Positions 46,395 through 57,300 of a stretch of 64,000 nucleotides of DNA are shown piece by piece (positions within the stretch are counted from its first letter, which is position 1; every line of letters starts with the position of its first letter). The DNA lies in NCBI RefSeq assembly GCF_002575655.3, contig NC_053037.3:252435135-252499134 (forward strand), in the 5' to 3' direction. Source of the DNA: Aegilops tauschii subsp. strangulata. Its lineage: Eukaryota; Streptophyta; Magnoliopsida; Poales; Poaceae. The notes below the pieces were generated by a model. The model saw nothing but the letters and a program-made list of their open reading frames with translations, was not told the origin of the DNA and searched no databases. A program made the position numbers and the translations under genes.

Positions 46395-46490
46395 ATAGGA
46401 TTTTTGAGGATTTGCCAAAATGCAATAAAATATGCTATGCAATGATGATCTAATGTATAACATTCCAAATTGAAAATTTGGGATGTTACA
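46395..46490 (-). repeat. Remnant of the epsilon 5' LTR (J1), 96 bp
   Basis: Matches the first bases of the LTR at 44853-44758, starting TGTAACATCCC, then breaks into integrase sequence. Confidence 0.85.
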
Positions 46491-48330
46491 GTAATACCTT
46501 ATGGGCAGTTTTATCTCCAGCGTGATGTCCTCCGTAAGCCTCGGAGTGACACTTGCGTAGGATCTGTTCCTGTTCATGCTCAGGTACACAACGTCTAATA
46601 ACACCATCTACTCCTTGTTTATAAAGGTGTGGGTCATCCCAGAAGTAATGTCTTAAATCATAGAAAAACTTTTTCTTTTGCTGGTATGTGAAACTAGGTG
46701 GTATAAATTTAGCAACAATGTAATTAGCATAATCAGCATACCATGGAGCAGTACGAGAAGCATTTATGACAGCTAATTGTTCGTCAGGAAAGCTATCATC
46801 AATAGGTAGTGGGTCATCAAGAACATTCTCTAACCTAGACAAGTTGTCTGCAACGGGGTTCTCAGCTCCCTTTCTATCAATAATATGCAAATCAAATTCT
46901 TGTAGCAAGAGAACCCATCTAATGAGTCTAGGTTTAGCATCCTTCTTTTCCATAAGATATTTAATAGCAGCATGATCGGTGTGAACAGTTACTTTAGAAT
47001 CAACAATATAAGGTCTGAACTTATCACAGGCAAATACAACTGCTAAAAATTCTTTTTCAGTAGTAGCATAATTTCTCTGGGCACTGTCTAGAGTTTTACT
47101 AGCATATTGGATAACATTTAATTTCTTATCAACTCTTTGCCCTAGAACAACACCTACAGCATAATCACTAGCATCACACATAATTTCAAAGGGTAAATTC
47201 CAATCAGGTGGCTGAACAATAGGTGCAGAAATCAAGGCTTTCTTAAGTATTTCAAATGCTTCTACACAATCGTCATCAAAGACAAAAGGAATATCTTTTT
47301 GTAAGAGATTAGTCAGAGGCCTAGAGATTTTTGAGAAGTCTTTAATGAACCTCCTATAAAAACCGACATGACCAAGGAAACTTCTTATACCTTTAATGTC
47401 CTTAGGACACGACATCTTTTCAATAGCATCAACTTTAGCTTTATCAACTTCAATACCCCTTTCAGAAATTTTATGCCCCTAGACAATACCTTCATTAACC
47501 ATAAAGCGGCACTTCTCCCAATTCTAGACAAGATTAGTTTCTTCACATCTCTGCAAAACTCGATCAAGGTTGCTTAAGCAATCATCAAAAGAAGTTCCGT
47601 ATATGGAGAAATCATCCATGAAAACCTCAACAATCTTTTCACAAAAGTCAGAGAATATAGCAGTCATACATCTTTGAAAGGTAGCAGGTGCATTACATAA
47701 ACCAAAAGGCATACGTCTATAAGCAAAGGTACCGAAAGGGCAAGTAAAAGTGGTCTTTTCTTGATCCTCTTTTGACACAGGTATTTGAGAGAAACCGGAA
47801 TAACCATCTAGAAAGCAAAAATGTGTATGTTTAGATAATCTTTCTAGCATTTGATCAATAAAGGTAAAGGGTAATGACCCTTTTTAGTAGCTTTATTTAA
47901 TTTGTGAAAATCAATTACCATTCTATAACCTGTAATAATTCTTTGTGGGATCAATTCATCTTTATCATTAGGAACAACAGTAATACCTCCCTTCTTAGGG
48001 ACACAATGGACAGGACTTACCCACTAACTATCAGCAACGGGATAAATTATACCTGCCTCTAGAAGCTTTAGTATTTCTTTTCGTACCACTTCTTTCATCT
48101 TAGGATTTAACCGTTGTTGGTGATCAACAACTGGTTTAGCGTCTTTCTTCAATTTTATTTTGTGCTGGCATAAAGTGGGAGTAATGCCCTTAAGATCATC
48201 AAGAGTGTATCCAATAGCAGCACGGTGCTTCTTCAGAGTTTTCCATAATCTCTTTTCTTCATGCTCTGAAAGGTTAGCACTAATAATAACAGGATATATC
48301 TTCTTTTCATCAAGATAAGCATATTGATAC
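46491..48330 (-). pseudogene. Athila-type RT, RNase H and integrase start of element I
   Basis: RT N-terminal region (YPVIISANLSEHEEKRL), palm with FLDGYSGFSQIPV and VEVFMDDFSIYG (FMDD form of YxDD), connection, RNase H with [18 protein letters not shown] and [11 protein letters not shown], then the integrase N-terminus ending [15 protein letters not shown] at the J1 site. In-frame stops on the minus strand at 48024-48026, 47524-47526 and 47479-47481, and a frameshift near 47880, mark it as dead. The region linking protease to RT is missing, lost with the ends of J2. Confidence 0.87.
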
Positions 48331-49716
48331 ATACTTAATCCTTCTTCCTTCTGGGGTGGTAAGCGAAATCGTCTTACTGGCGCAATCGATGTTTCCCCCA
48401 TACATCGATAGCCAATCCATACCCAAAATTACATCCAAACCTTGCGACTCCAAGATTATCAAGTCTGAGGGGAACACATGCCTACCTATGGCCAATGGCA
48501 TCTGAAAACATCCTTGGCTTGCCATATACTCTGCTCCTGGTGAACTTACTAACATAGGTGTTTTAAGAACCTTGGTGGGCAGCTTAAACTTATCCACAAA
48601 CCCCCTTGATATGTATGAATGCGATGCACCAGTATCAAAAAGAACGATTGCAGTAAATGTCTTAACCAAAAACTTACCTATTACTGTATCCGGCTGAGCT
48701 TCAACCTCCTCCACGCTAACGTGGTTCACATGTCCTTTGTTGAAAGGGTTCGGCTTCTTCCCAGAGCTTCCATTGCCATTTCCATTCTGGGCTTCAGGAC
48801 ATTCATTGGCATAATGTCCAGTCTTCTGGCACTTAAAGCAAGTGACTTGGCTCAGGTCTCTCTTAGCTGGGGTTGAAGGGTTGGTACGGTTCTGGCCGTT
48901 GCTTCCTCCATTCCCATTACCATTCATGGGGCCATTATGGTTGTGCGAACTACCTCCTCCATGGGTATGCTGAAACTGTCCTCCCGATTTCGGAGTAAAA
49001 CGTGGCTTCTGCTGAGCTCCAGAATTGTACTTCCCTTGTCCATACTTCCTCTTACGGTTTTCAATCTGCTGCTGCTTCCCTTCAATCATGAGAGCTTTAT
49101 CTACCAACTCCTGGTAGTTGTTGAAGGTTGCTACCATCAACTGCATGCTCAGCTCATCATTCAGTCCTTCGAGAAACTTCTCCTGCTTGGCTGCATCTAT
49201 AGCAACGTCATCTGGAGCATAACGTGCTAACTTACTAAAGTCCTCCACATACTGGCCTACGGTGCGTCCTCCTTGGCGTAGGTTGCGAAACTCACGCTTC
49301 TTCATAGCCATGGCTCCTGCTGAAACATGGGCAGTACGGAAAGCTTGCTGAAACTGGTCCCATGTGACAGTGTCAATAGGGTGTGTGGCTGTGTAATTCT
49401 CCCACCATGATGCTGCGGGTCCATCAAGCTGATGTGCGGCAAAACACACTCTCTCCGCATCTGTGCATCCTGCAGTGGTCAACTCCCTTCCAACTTTGCG
49501 GAGCCAATCATCTGCAACAATCGGCTTGGTGCTGCTGGAAAACACCGGCGGATTTAGCCTCAAGAAACGGGCTAAGTGATCAACAGGTGGTGGTGGTGGG
49601 TTGTTGTTGTTGTTGCCTTGGTTCTGTACTAACACTTGCATCAGGGCATTCTGCTGCTGAATCAACTAAGTGATCTCTGGTGGGAAAACAAATCTGGTGT
49701 CGCGTCTCGAAGGCAT
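48331..49716 (-). pseudogene. Epsilon Gag-protease (J2)
   Basis: ATG at 49716, MPSRRDTRFVFPPEIT, then a TAG at 49668-49666 where related sequence would have Gln, then an open frame of about 445 codons. Gag domain with DHLARFLRLNPPVFSSS, WENYTATHPIDTVTWDQF and FLEGLNDELSMQLM; basic Asn/Gly-rich linker; CCHC knuckle CFKCQKTGHYANEC; protease with VLFDTGASHSYIS (active-site DTG) and ILGMDWL. It ends abruptly in KYVS where element I resumes. The single stop fits CAG-to-TAG. Confidence 0.85.
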
Positions 49717-49916
49717 CTGATAGGTTTAGAAAAGATGAGAATTTAGAATAGAATGAGGTCTAGAGAGGAAACACTACCCATATGCTCATGAGACAAACAC
49801 AATCAATATCACTCAATCAATTCAAACAAGGTATACAATCGATCTAACTATCGTTACAAAAGTGCTCGGACTATACTATTTACATGGGGAAATACTACTA
49901 CTGATATGGTGGTCTA

Positions 49917-50648
49917 CTAGAAATTTTGATCGGTCGAAGACTCCATGATATCTGCTCCAGCTTCATCAACAAAGTCATCTTCACTGGGGTCTGAGTCGGT
50001 GTCGTCGATGATGATGTAGTTATCCGGGCAAGTAGAATCGTCATCTTCTCCTCCTGGTGCTGGGTCTCCCATGAATACTCCGATCTTCTTTATCAGGTCG
50101 TCATTCTTTTCCAACAACGCGGCGATCTCCTCCTCATATCCATCGCGCGTAGACTTGAGTTCTTCCTCCAACTCCGTGATCTTGGTCAATGCCTTCTTCA
50201 GTTCTATCATGTCTGCGCACATCTAGTTCTCCTGGCGACGAATGTGTTGGTTTTGCTCCTGGATGAAAGCTGCAATTGATCCATCCTTCTTGGTGCTGAT
50301 CATCTCCCATTGCTCATCTCGGCGTCCACAAATCTGATAAATGGTATCCTTAAGCTCCCTGCGGTAGACTTCTCCAATGCGTCCCATAGAGATGTGGGCT
50401 GCCATGCTCTTCCCTAAACTCCAGGTTGGTGCATCAAAGGAAAACTCTATAGGCTCAGTGACTGGCGTAAACGTCCTTCCTGGAACTTGAACTTGAATCT
50501 TCCAGCGCTCCTCTTCTGGTAGTGTGGCGTTGTAGGTTCCGGTGAAGCTTGGTATTCCGATGTTCAGGTACTTACTGACTTCCTTCAAGTGTCGTCCAAA
50601 AGGTGTCTCTTCATCCGGTTGCATGAACTTGTTCCTTGCATCCGCCAT
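49917..50648 (-). pseudogene. Epsilon extra ORF between 5' LTR and gag (J2), one stop
   Basis: ATG at 50648, MADARNKFMQPDEETPFGRH; a TAG at 50225-50223 interrupts an otherwise continuous frame that ends at 49917 (about 243 codons in all). The first part has a compact domain I do not recognise (ERWKIQVQVPGRTF, APTWSLGKSMAAHI). The second is a coiled coil (about 50220-50070), then an acidic tail with DNYIIIDDTDSDPSEDD, which looks like a SUMO-interacting motif. The stop fits CAG-to-TAG. Extra sense ORFs before gag are known in some plant gypsy elements. Function unknown. Confidence 0.7.
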
Positions 50649-50743
50649 TCCTAAAAGAGTAGAAAGTGGAGAGGAGTTAGAAATGAGAAGAGAGTAGTGT
50701 TCTAGGGTTTAAGCTTAGTGGTCGTGTCCTACAGTCAGCGTGT

Positions 50744-50755
50744 GCTCTGATACCA
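50744..50755 (-). other. tRNA-iMet primer-binding site of J2
   Basis: Minus strand TGGTATCAGAGC, five bases (AAAGG) inside the LTR end. Confidence 0.85.
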
Positions 50756-50760
50756 CCTTT

Positions 50761-52953
50761 TGTAGCGACCAGACCTCAAACAGTCTGTGCTGCTGTGCAC
50801 CAGTGTCATCCTTGGATCAGTAATGCTGACACGCACAGTACAAATGGAGGATTTATAACAGAGTAGCAATCACACACTTATTACAACGAGTATCTCAAAA
50901 GAGAAATAAGTATGATAAATATGGCTTAAGGCCATCTAAATACGATAACAACGGAAGACTTGGAAGATAAGTGAGTCCATCAACTCCAACGGCATCACTG
51001 AGTATAAGACCACGACCTAAGGCACCTTACTCGTCGTCTGAAAAGTCTGCAACATGAAACGTTGCAGCCCGAAAACGGGTCAGCACATGGAATATGCTGG
51101 CAAAATAACACATAGAGAGTAATGAACAGAATGATGCTATCACTACATGCATATTTGGCTGGTAGAAGGCTCTATGGTTACTGTTTTGCAAAAAGCCAAT
51201 TTTTCCCTACTGCAAAGGAATAAATTTTATTTAACTATCATGGTGGTTGTTAAACATTGAGAATGGTTGACAGCATTCTCAATCCCAATTAAGTATCATC
51301 ATTAACCCAACAAAATTAATTAAAGTAACATGATGAGATTCACATGATAATCCAAGTACTAGATACTCAAGATGTCCATAACCGGGGACACGGCTAACCA
51401 TGATTAGATTATACACTCTGCAGAGGTTTGTGCACTTTTCCCCACAAGACTCGATCGCCTCTGCTTGATTCTCGCACTACATGACGTTTGAGAAACGGAT
51501 GACCGAGACACAGTCTTTCAGAAGCGTTAGCACCTTACGATGGGTAGACCGGTACACCTACATCCCCTACATCTGCTAGTCTACCACTGTAAGAATTCAC
51601 ACAACTTAATCAACTATGCTAGAGCCCATAATAGCTTCTGGCTGCACACGGAAGTTTCTAGCATGAATAATCTCATGATCCCTTTGAACCTGGGTGGCGG
51701 TCCAAAAGAAAACAGGCAATCCTGGAATACCCAGGTACCTCAATCCACTCATATGTGAGTTTTAGTGGCCACCTTAAGTTTAACCATATATTAACAATCT
51801 CACATCTGTCATGGATACACTCAAACCCAATCCACGTCTACTAGCATAGCATAGCAATATAAGCAAACGTAGAAGTAACTCCCAAGCGTTTGATAACAAA
51901 ACAGGTAATAGGTACTACCTCAACTACTTCCCAAAACCCACAATTTAATTAGATCCTAATCATGCAATGTTTGAGGATGAAACTAATGCATAAAAACTGG
52001 GTATGGAAGGGATATGATCAAAGTGTTACTTGCCTTGCTGATGATCCGTGAAACCTAGAGATTCAAAGTAGCAAGCGGCGCACTCCGGGTACTCTATCGC
52101 AAACAAACAAGCATACAATAAGCACTCATCAAATGCACAGGTAAAACTCAAATAAAAGATCTAACCAGAAAGTTCAACTTAAGAACTCCGGTTTGCAAAA
52201 AGAATCAAATCAAACGAAGCAACGAAAGTCAAACGGCGAAAGAAACAAGCTTCGTGTACTAATCTGGATCTAAGTCAAATTTTACAGTAGCAAAAACTTG
52301 TTTGAGTTGGTTAAACGGAAAGAGAATTTCGAGACGAAACTCTAGGCGCTTGAATCGCCTGATTTCGAGAAACGAGCGAAAAGATAAACCAGAACGAAAA
52401 TCTGATCAGAAATCGCGATCTGGAATAATCGCGGAAAAACCGACGAAAAAGAAAACTGACGAACAGTTAAACGAACGGACGTTCGTTAACAGCGACTAAC
52501 CGACGAACACGTTCATTAAAACGAACAGATCGGTGAACGTTCACTAATTAATTAAACCAAAAAAAATAAACTGATCTTAAAAAAATAAATAAACCGAGCG
52601 GTTTAAAAAAAACCGGGCGGTTTGGTCGGCGGCTCGGCTACCTCGTCGGGGCAACTCCGCGGGGCTCGGGACGGGCTCCGGCGGCGAGGGCGAGGGGCGG
52701 CGGGGCTCGGGCGTCGTCGGGGGCGGCGAGGGGCGGCGTCGGCGGCGGCGTACGGGCTCCGGGGCGGCGGCTCCTTCGGGCGGCGGGGTCGGCTCCGGCG
52801 TCGGGCTCCTCCGGCGTCGGCGGGTGTGGGTCGGGGGGGAACGGGGTGAGGGAGAGGGGCGGCGGCGGGCGGCACTTAAGGAGGGGGGGGTGCCGTGGGG
52901 GAGGGGGCAAGGCGGCGGCGGCGTCGTCCCCGACCGGGACTCGGGCGGCGGTG
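50761..52953 (-). repeat. Epsilon 5' LTR of J2, 5'-truncated (2,193 bp)
   Basis: Ends GGTCGCTACA (50761). It matches J1's LTR from 42086 to about 44275 with few differences. It breaks off in the GC-rich block at 52953, where element I's protease sequence (HSLYKE on the minus strand) begins. Confidence 0.9.
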
Positions 52954-53431
52954 GCACTTGTATAATTTCTTTGTATAAGGAATGAGGTATTGCACTTGCA
53001 CTAGCACCCATATCACATAAGCCATGATAACAATGATCTCCTATTTTAACAGAAATAACAGGCATGCCTACAAGGCTGCAACAGGTCTATGTTTATTTTT
53101 AGTATCAGGTCTAGCAATTCTAGCAGCTTCATCACAGAAGTAAAATAACATGCCCATCAATATTATCAGCCAAGAGATCTTTAACCATAGCAATACTAGG
53201 TTCAACTTTATTTGCTCAGGGGGTGTAGGTGTTCTAGTATTACTCTTACGAACCACAGTTGAAGCTTTAGCATGATCCTTTATTCTAATAGGGAAAGGTG
53301 GTTTCTCAATATAAGCAGTAAGAACAATAGGATCCACATTATAAGTGATAGTCTTTTCCTCAACTTTAATAGGTGCAACTACTTTTACTTCAATGGGAGG
53401 ATTATATTTAAACCACTTCTCCTTAGGGAGA
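52954..53431 (-). pseudogene. Athila-type gag end and protease fragment of element I
   Basis: Minus strand reads FKYNPPIEVKVV, then DPIVLTAYIEKPPFPIRIK, YFCDEAARIARPDTKNKH, and the protease active-site region CDMGASASAIPHSLYKE in a shifted frame. Several frameshifts break it. G's LTR begins at 53432. Confidence 0.8.
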
Positions 53432-54377
53432 TGATGTAGGGTGGAACCCTAGATGGCCGATCTTTCACGAAAGGAGCGGATCCCTACGAAGAACACGATG
53501 AACACGAGGGGAAACACGAGGGAAACACAAGGGGCACACGAGAGAAATCACTCAACCAACAAGAATAGATCACACATGCGCTAGATTGAACACAAAGGTA
53601 AGATACAAGATCCAAGTCCAACAAAGGACGATACAAAGGGTAACCGGTTCTTCTCCGTAAGGAGGTCTTGATGGGGGCCACCCAAGAGGGGGTCTCGAAT
53701 CCAAGGTGATCTTCTCCGTAGAGGGGCTGCGGTCTCTCTCGTGGAGTAGATCCGTAATGGATGAGCAATGCTCTATCTCACATATGAGCTAAACCAAGCT
53801 AACCCTAACTAGGAGGAGGTGGGGGAGTATATATAGTCTAAGGGACGAAGGGGTACATGGGCCTCGGCCCAGATGCGCTGCACGCAGGCAGAGGGGGCCG
53901 GATGTCCGAGCCTTCCCGAGACGCCGGATGTCCGGGCGCTGGGGCCGGATGTCCGGGCTGGCAGGGTCCAGCTTCTGTGATGGGGCGCCGGATTTCCGGG
54001 AGCTGGGCCGGATGTCCGGCGGCTCGCGACGGGCCGGATGTCCGGGCCTGGGGGCCGGATGTCCGGGCTGACTTGGTTCAGCTTCGGGTGTCTTCTGTGA
54101 TGGGCGCCGGATTTCCGGGGGTCGGGCCGGATGTCCGGGGCCTGTAGCAGCTGTCTCTTCTTCCTTCTCCTTCCTTTGCTTCCGCGCACGCTTGGCCTTG
54201 GTCCTTGGGTTCTCCATGGTCTCCTCGGGTGTACCTGAGTATGAACAAGGTCCGCGCTTGAAGTAGCATCCATGTCTTGCATGCGGAAAGGGAAGATTCG
54301 GAAAGGAGCGAGTTCACTTAGGTCCAATGGCGTAGGCTCGAGTGTACATGGGGATGATCGTGGGATGCTCCGCATCA
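53432..54377 (-). repeat. Beta 3' LTR of copy G, 946 bp
   Basis: Starts TGATGCGGAGCATCC, ends CCCTACATCA. TATA box at about 53828-53835 (minus). About nine CCGGACATCCGG-type motifs lie at 53898-54138, directly upstream of that TATA box. Confidence 0.9.
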
Positions 54378-57300
54378 TCTCCCCTCCCTTGGGAAAGATC
54401 CGACCTCGGATCGAAAACCTCATCACCATGGAAACGGTTGTCGTGGACGGACTTGTAGTTGGACGAAGTGGAAGACATGGCGCAATCCAAGTACTCCAAG
54501 GTGTCTCCGGAGTGATAAACATGCAAAAAGAGCAAACACAAACGACACTTGGAAATACAATGGTTAGCGCACACAAAGTGTCCATCATGTAAGAATGAGT
54601 CCGTGAGGCAAGATTGTTCATGACAAAGCACATGAAGCTTAGCAAGATGAATTGGAATGAGATGTAAAGCATTCATGGGAGCAAAAGCATTCATTGTGCA
54701 CACAAATGTGTTGTGAATGTGATCAATGCAACCACGGTGCAAAATGATGTCATAGTGAGACGGTTTATCAATAGCATGAATATGGCAATGGATGCTCAAT
54801 ATGATTATGTTATCATGCAATTGATGGTAGGCAATATGATCATGATGTATGGATATGCCATCAAGAAAGATCACAACAAATTTGCTAAGAAAATGCACAA
54901 GCTCATATATCATGGATGACATCGAAATACAAGATGCAACAAGGCAATCATAATGTGAGTCAATCCATGCATAAGATGCAAATTTGTCGTTGGTGGTGTT
55001 GTACCATAGCTCGATGTCGTGGTAGTAGTGTTGGTCCGGTGGTGCATCCACTAAGTCCGAGCACTCCTCAACTTGAAGGTCCGTAGGGTCCATCTCCAAT
55101 GTTGGTCCTCCGTCCGCAAGGTGTATCATGTAGACAACAAGAAGGAAACAACAATGAAAGAATGACCCATCCAATATGCGTATTTGAGGATGGCTCAAAG
55201 GGAAGGAGTTCACCTCATGAATGTTCCCGAATATGTTGGAGTTGCACATCATGTATGTCTTCACATAACCAATATGTCTTGTGATGGTACCTCCTTTTGA
55301 ATCCTTCAAAATGAAAGAACATGACAAACACTCGGAAAAACAAATGAGGTTAGCGTAAATGCAAAACCTATCATTTGAGTGGTAAGATACCCAACAAGTG
55401 TTCTCATCATTCTTATCATAAGAAAGGACAAGGTGTGACATGGAATGTAAGCATATGATGCAACTACAACCAAAGACAATAGGCTCAATCAACCAAGCAT
55501 GCATCACAAGTGAAGTATCCAAGTCTCCAAGATCATTAAGCATAGAGGCAACTATTGGAGGCAAGCGACAATAAACAAGATATATCATGTGAGAGGCATG
55601 AGCATATATGTCATCAACCCAAGAAAGCGAGTAATGGAACATGGGTGATGCAACCAAGCAAGTAATCATAGTGATCAAGTCAAGCAAGCTAGTAGTGCGA
55701 AGATGCAACGTACTAGAAGGAATCATGGCAAGCATGTCATGTGTGCAAATAGTGGGCATATATAATGCACATGACATTTCACAAGCATAAAGGCAAGATA
55801 TGAGCAAAATAGCATCAATAGCATGGGGCACATGATAAACATGGCAATAGCAACAAGGATCCCCACCAAGCATGCAAATACACATAGGAGTATCATAATG
55901 GTGAATCATGGGTAAGAGCAAGCAAGGGTCACAATTGCATGGCAAAATCATAGAAAGAGGCATAGCATGCAAAGTGAACACGGGAAAATGGGCATAACGT
56001 AACAAGTGATATATAGCCCAAAGCCGTGTGAGAGCCAAGTAAAAGGAATGCGTGAAGTCGTTGCGCGAAGGGAATGGTGGGAAGGACAATCCACGGGATC
56101 CCAAGTCATCTTTGCTCTCAAGAGCTCGTTTCGTCAACTCATGGGATTGTGAGGTTGACGAGTGTTCATAAGTACCTACACAAAACAAAGACAAAGGGAA
56201 AATTGTGTGTGCATGGTATATGTACACATCATCCATCATGATGCATACGTGCTTGTGTCGGTTAGCACCAAATATCCAATGCTCAAATAAATGAGATGCG
56301 TGATATAGAAACATGTCATCCATCATGATAGGTTTGTTGTTATGTATAGCATAATGGAGACTCAAATGATGTAATGCATCATGGGAAATATGTAGAGCAT
56401 TGTTATTCATGGAATGCATATGGTGCAAGCAATTATGGGAAGCATGCAAAGTATGGAATGCATCAAGATCTCCTAATATGTATGAGGAAACTATGGGGGT
56501 CTCCTCATGAGCATTTGTAGAAACATCCCATGGAGAATATTGACAATATCCAAAACAATGCATATTCGGAGCAATGTGATCATGGCATGGCATAGTAGAT
56601 GAATTGCGCAAATCATGTAAAGGAAGCTTAGCAATATCATCACATGAAAAACAAAAGCCAATGACCATCATCTCGTCATCTATGCCATAAGTGCAAATGG
56701 GATTTATTTTAATGGGGCATGCATAGTTACTATGCTGAGATTGAAATGATGCAATATGGGAGATCTCACTCATAGCATATGACAAGTTCAAAGGATTGTC
56801 AAACATAATGTGACCAATAGAATTTTCACAAGATATCCTATGGAGCATAGCATCACAACTAGGGAATTCAACATTCTCATCATCATATTCATCATAAATT
56901 GGTAAGTCATGACATGAAGAAGTCGCACTAGCATGAAGCATGGGAATAGGTGGATCAACATCATGCAAGCAATCATTGGTAAGATAGTCCACTAGTGGGA
57001 CAAGAGAAGCACTATCACCTATGTTACCTTTGGAGCGTAGCTCATGTGTTGTAGGTGAGGTTGCAACTTGATGGTACCATGTGGGGGGTTCATCATCGTC
57101 CACCATGGCCATCGGTTTTCCCATTGGAGCTATGGCCTCGTCGAGGATAGGCATGTCGTCATGTAGGAGACCTAGCACCAAAGAAGAAAATACACTCGGA
57201 GTAGAGGTTAAGTCATTAGAAATCATAGTGGCCTCACGTGCCGTGTCAACTACCTCACTCACTAAGTGTTGTGGCTCACTCACTCCCGGTATGATGCTCT

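Larger units (their letters stand above)
42086..46490 (-). mobile_element. Epsilon-family Tekay-like chromovirus J1 (internal deletion)
   Basis: Minus orientation: a 96-bp remnant of the 5' LTR (46490-46395), integrase frame (46394-44866), purine tract, and full 3' LTR (44853-42086). Gag, protease, RT, PBS and about 96% of the 5' LTR have been deleted; the break joins LTR to integrase at a short AGGATTT-type sequence. Near-perfect pentamer duplications show that it inserted whole into the integrase of element I and lost its interior later. Confidence 0.85.
48331..52953 (-). mobile_element. Epsilon-family Tekay-like element J2 (both ends deleted)
   Basis: Minus orientation: part of the 5' LTR (52953-50761), PBS, an extra ORF, and gag with protease (to about 48331). 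It stops in the protease and joins element I's RT. The first 570 or so bases of its 5' LTR and everything after the protease are missing. About 0.6 kb of I between protease and RT is also missing, so deletions took both borders and no target duplication remains. Confidence 0.82.
30503..53431 (-). mobile_element. Gamma-family Athila-type LTR retrotransposon I (interrupted)
   Basis: Minus-strand element read from right to left: gag/protease piece (53431-52954), RT/RNase H/integrase start (about 48330-46491), rest of the integrase (42085-40996), a small ORF (split, 40679-33520), 3' non-coding region and 3' LTR (32018-30503). It holds three insertions: K (33814-40596), J1 (42086-46490) and J2 (about 48330-52953). 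G interrupts it at 53432; its 5' LTR and most of gag are not in the window. The protease motif CDMGASASAIP, RT FMDD and the integrase block are typical of Athila-clade elements. Confidence 0.85.

Noticed and set aside
53857..54147. Plus-strand ORF in the G LTR
   Set aside because: It is a reading of the CCGGACATCCGG array and has no counterpart start or domain.
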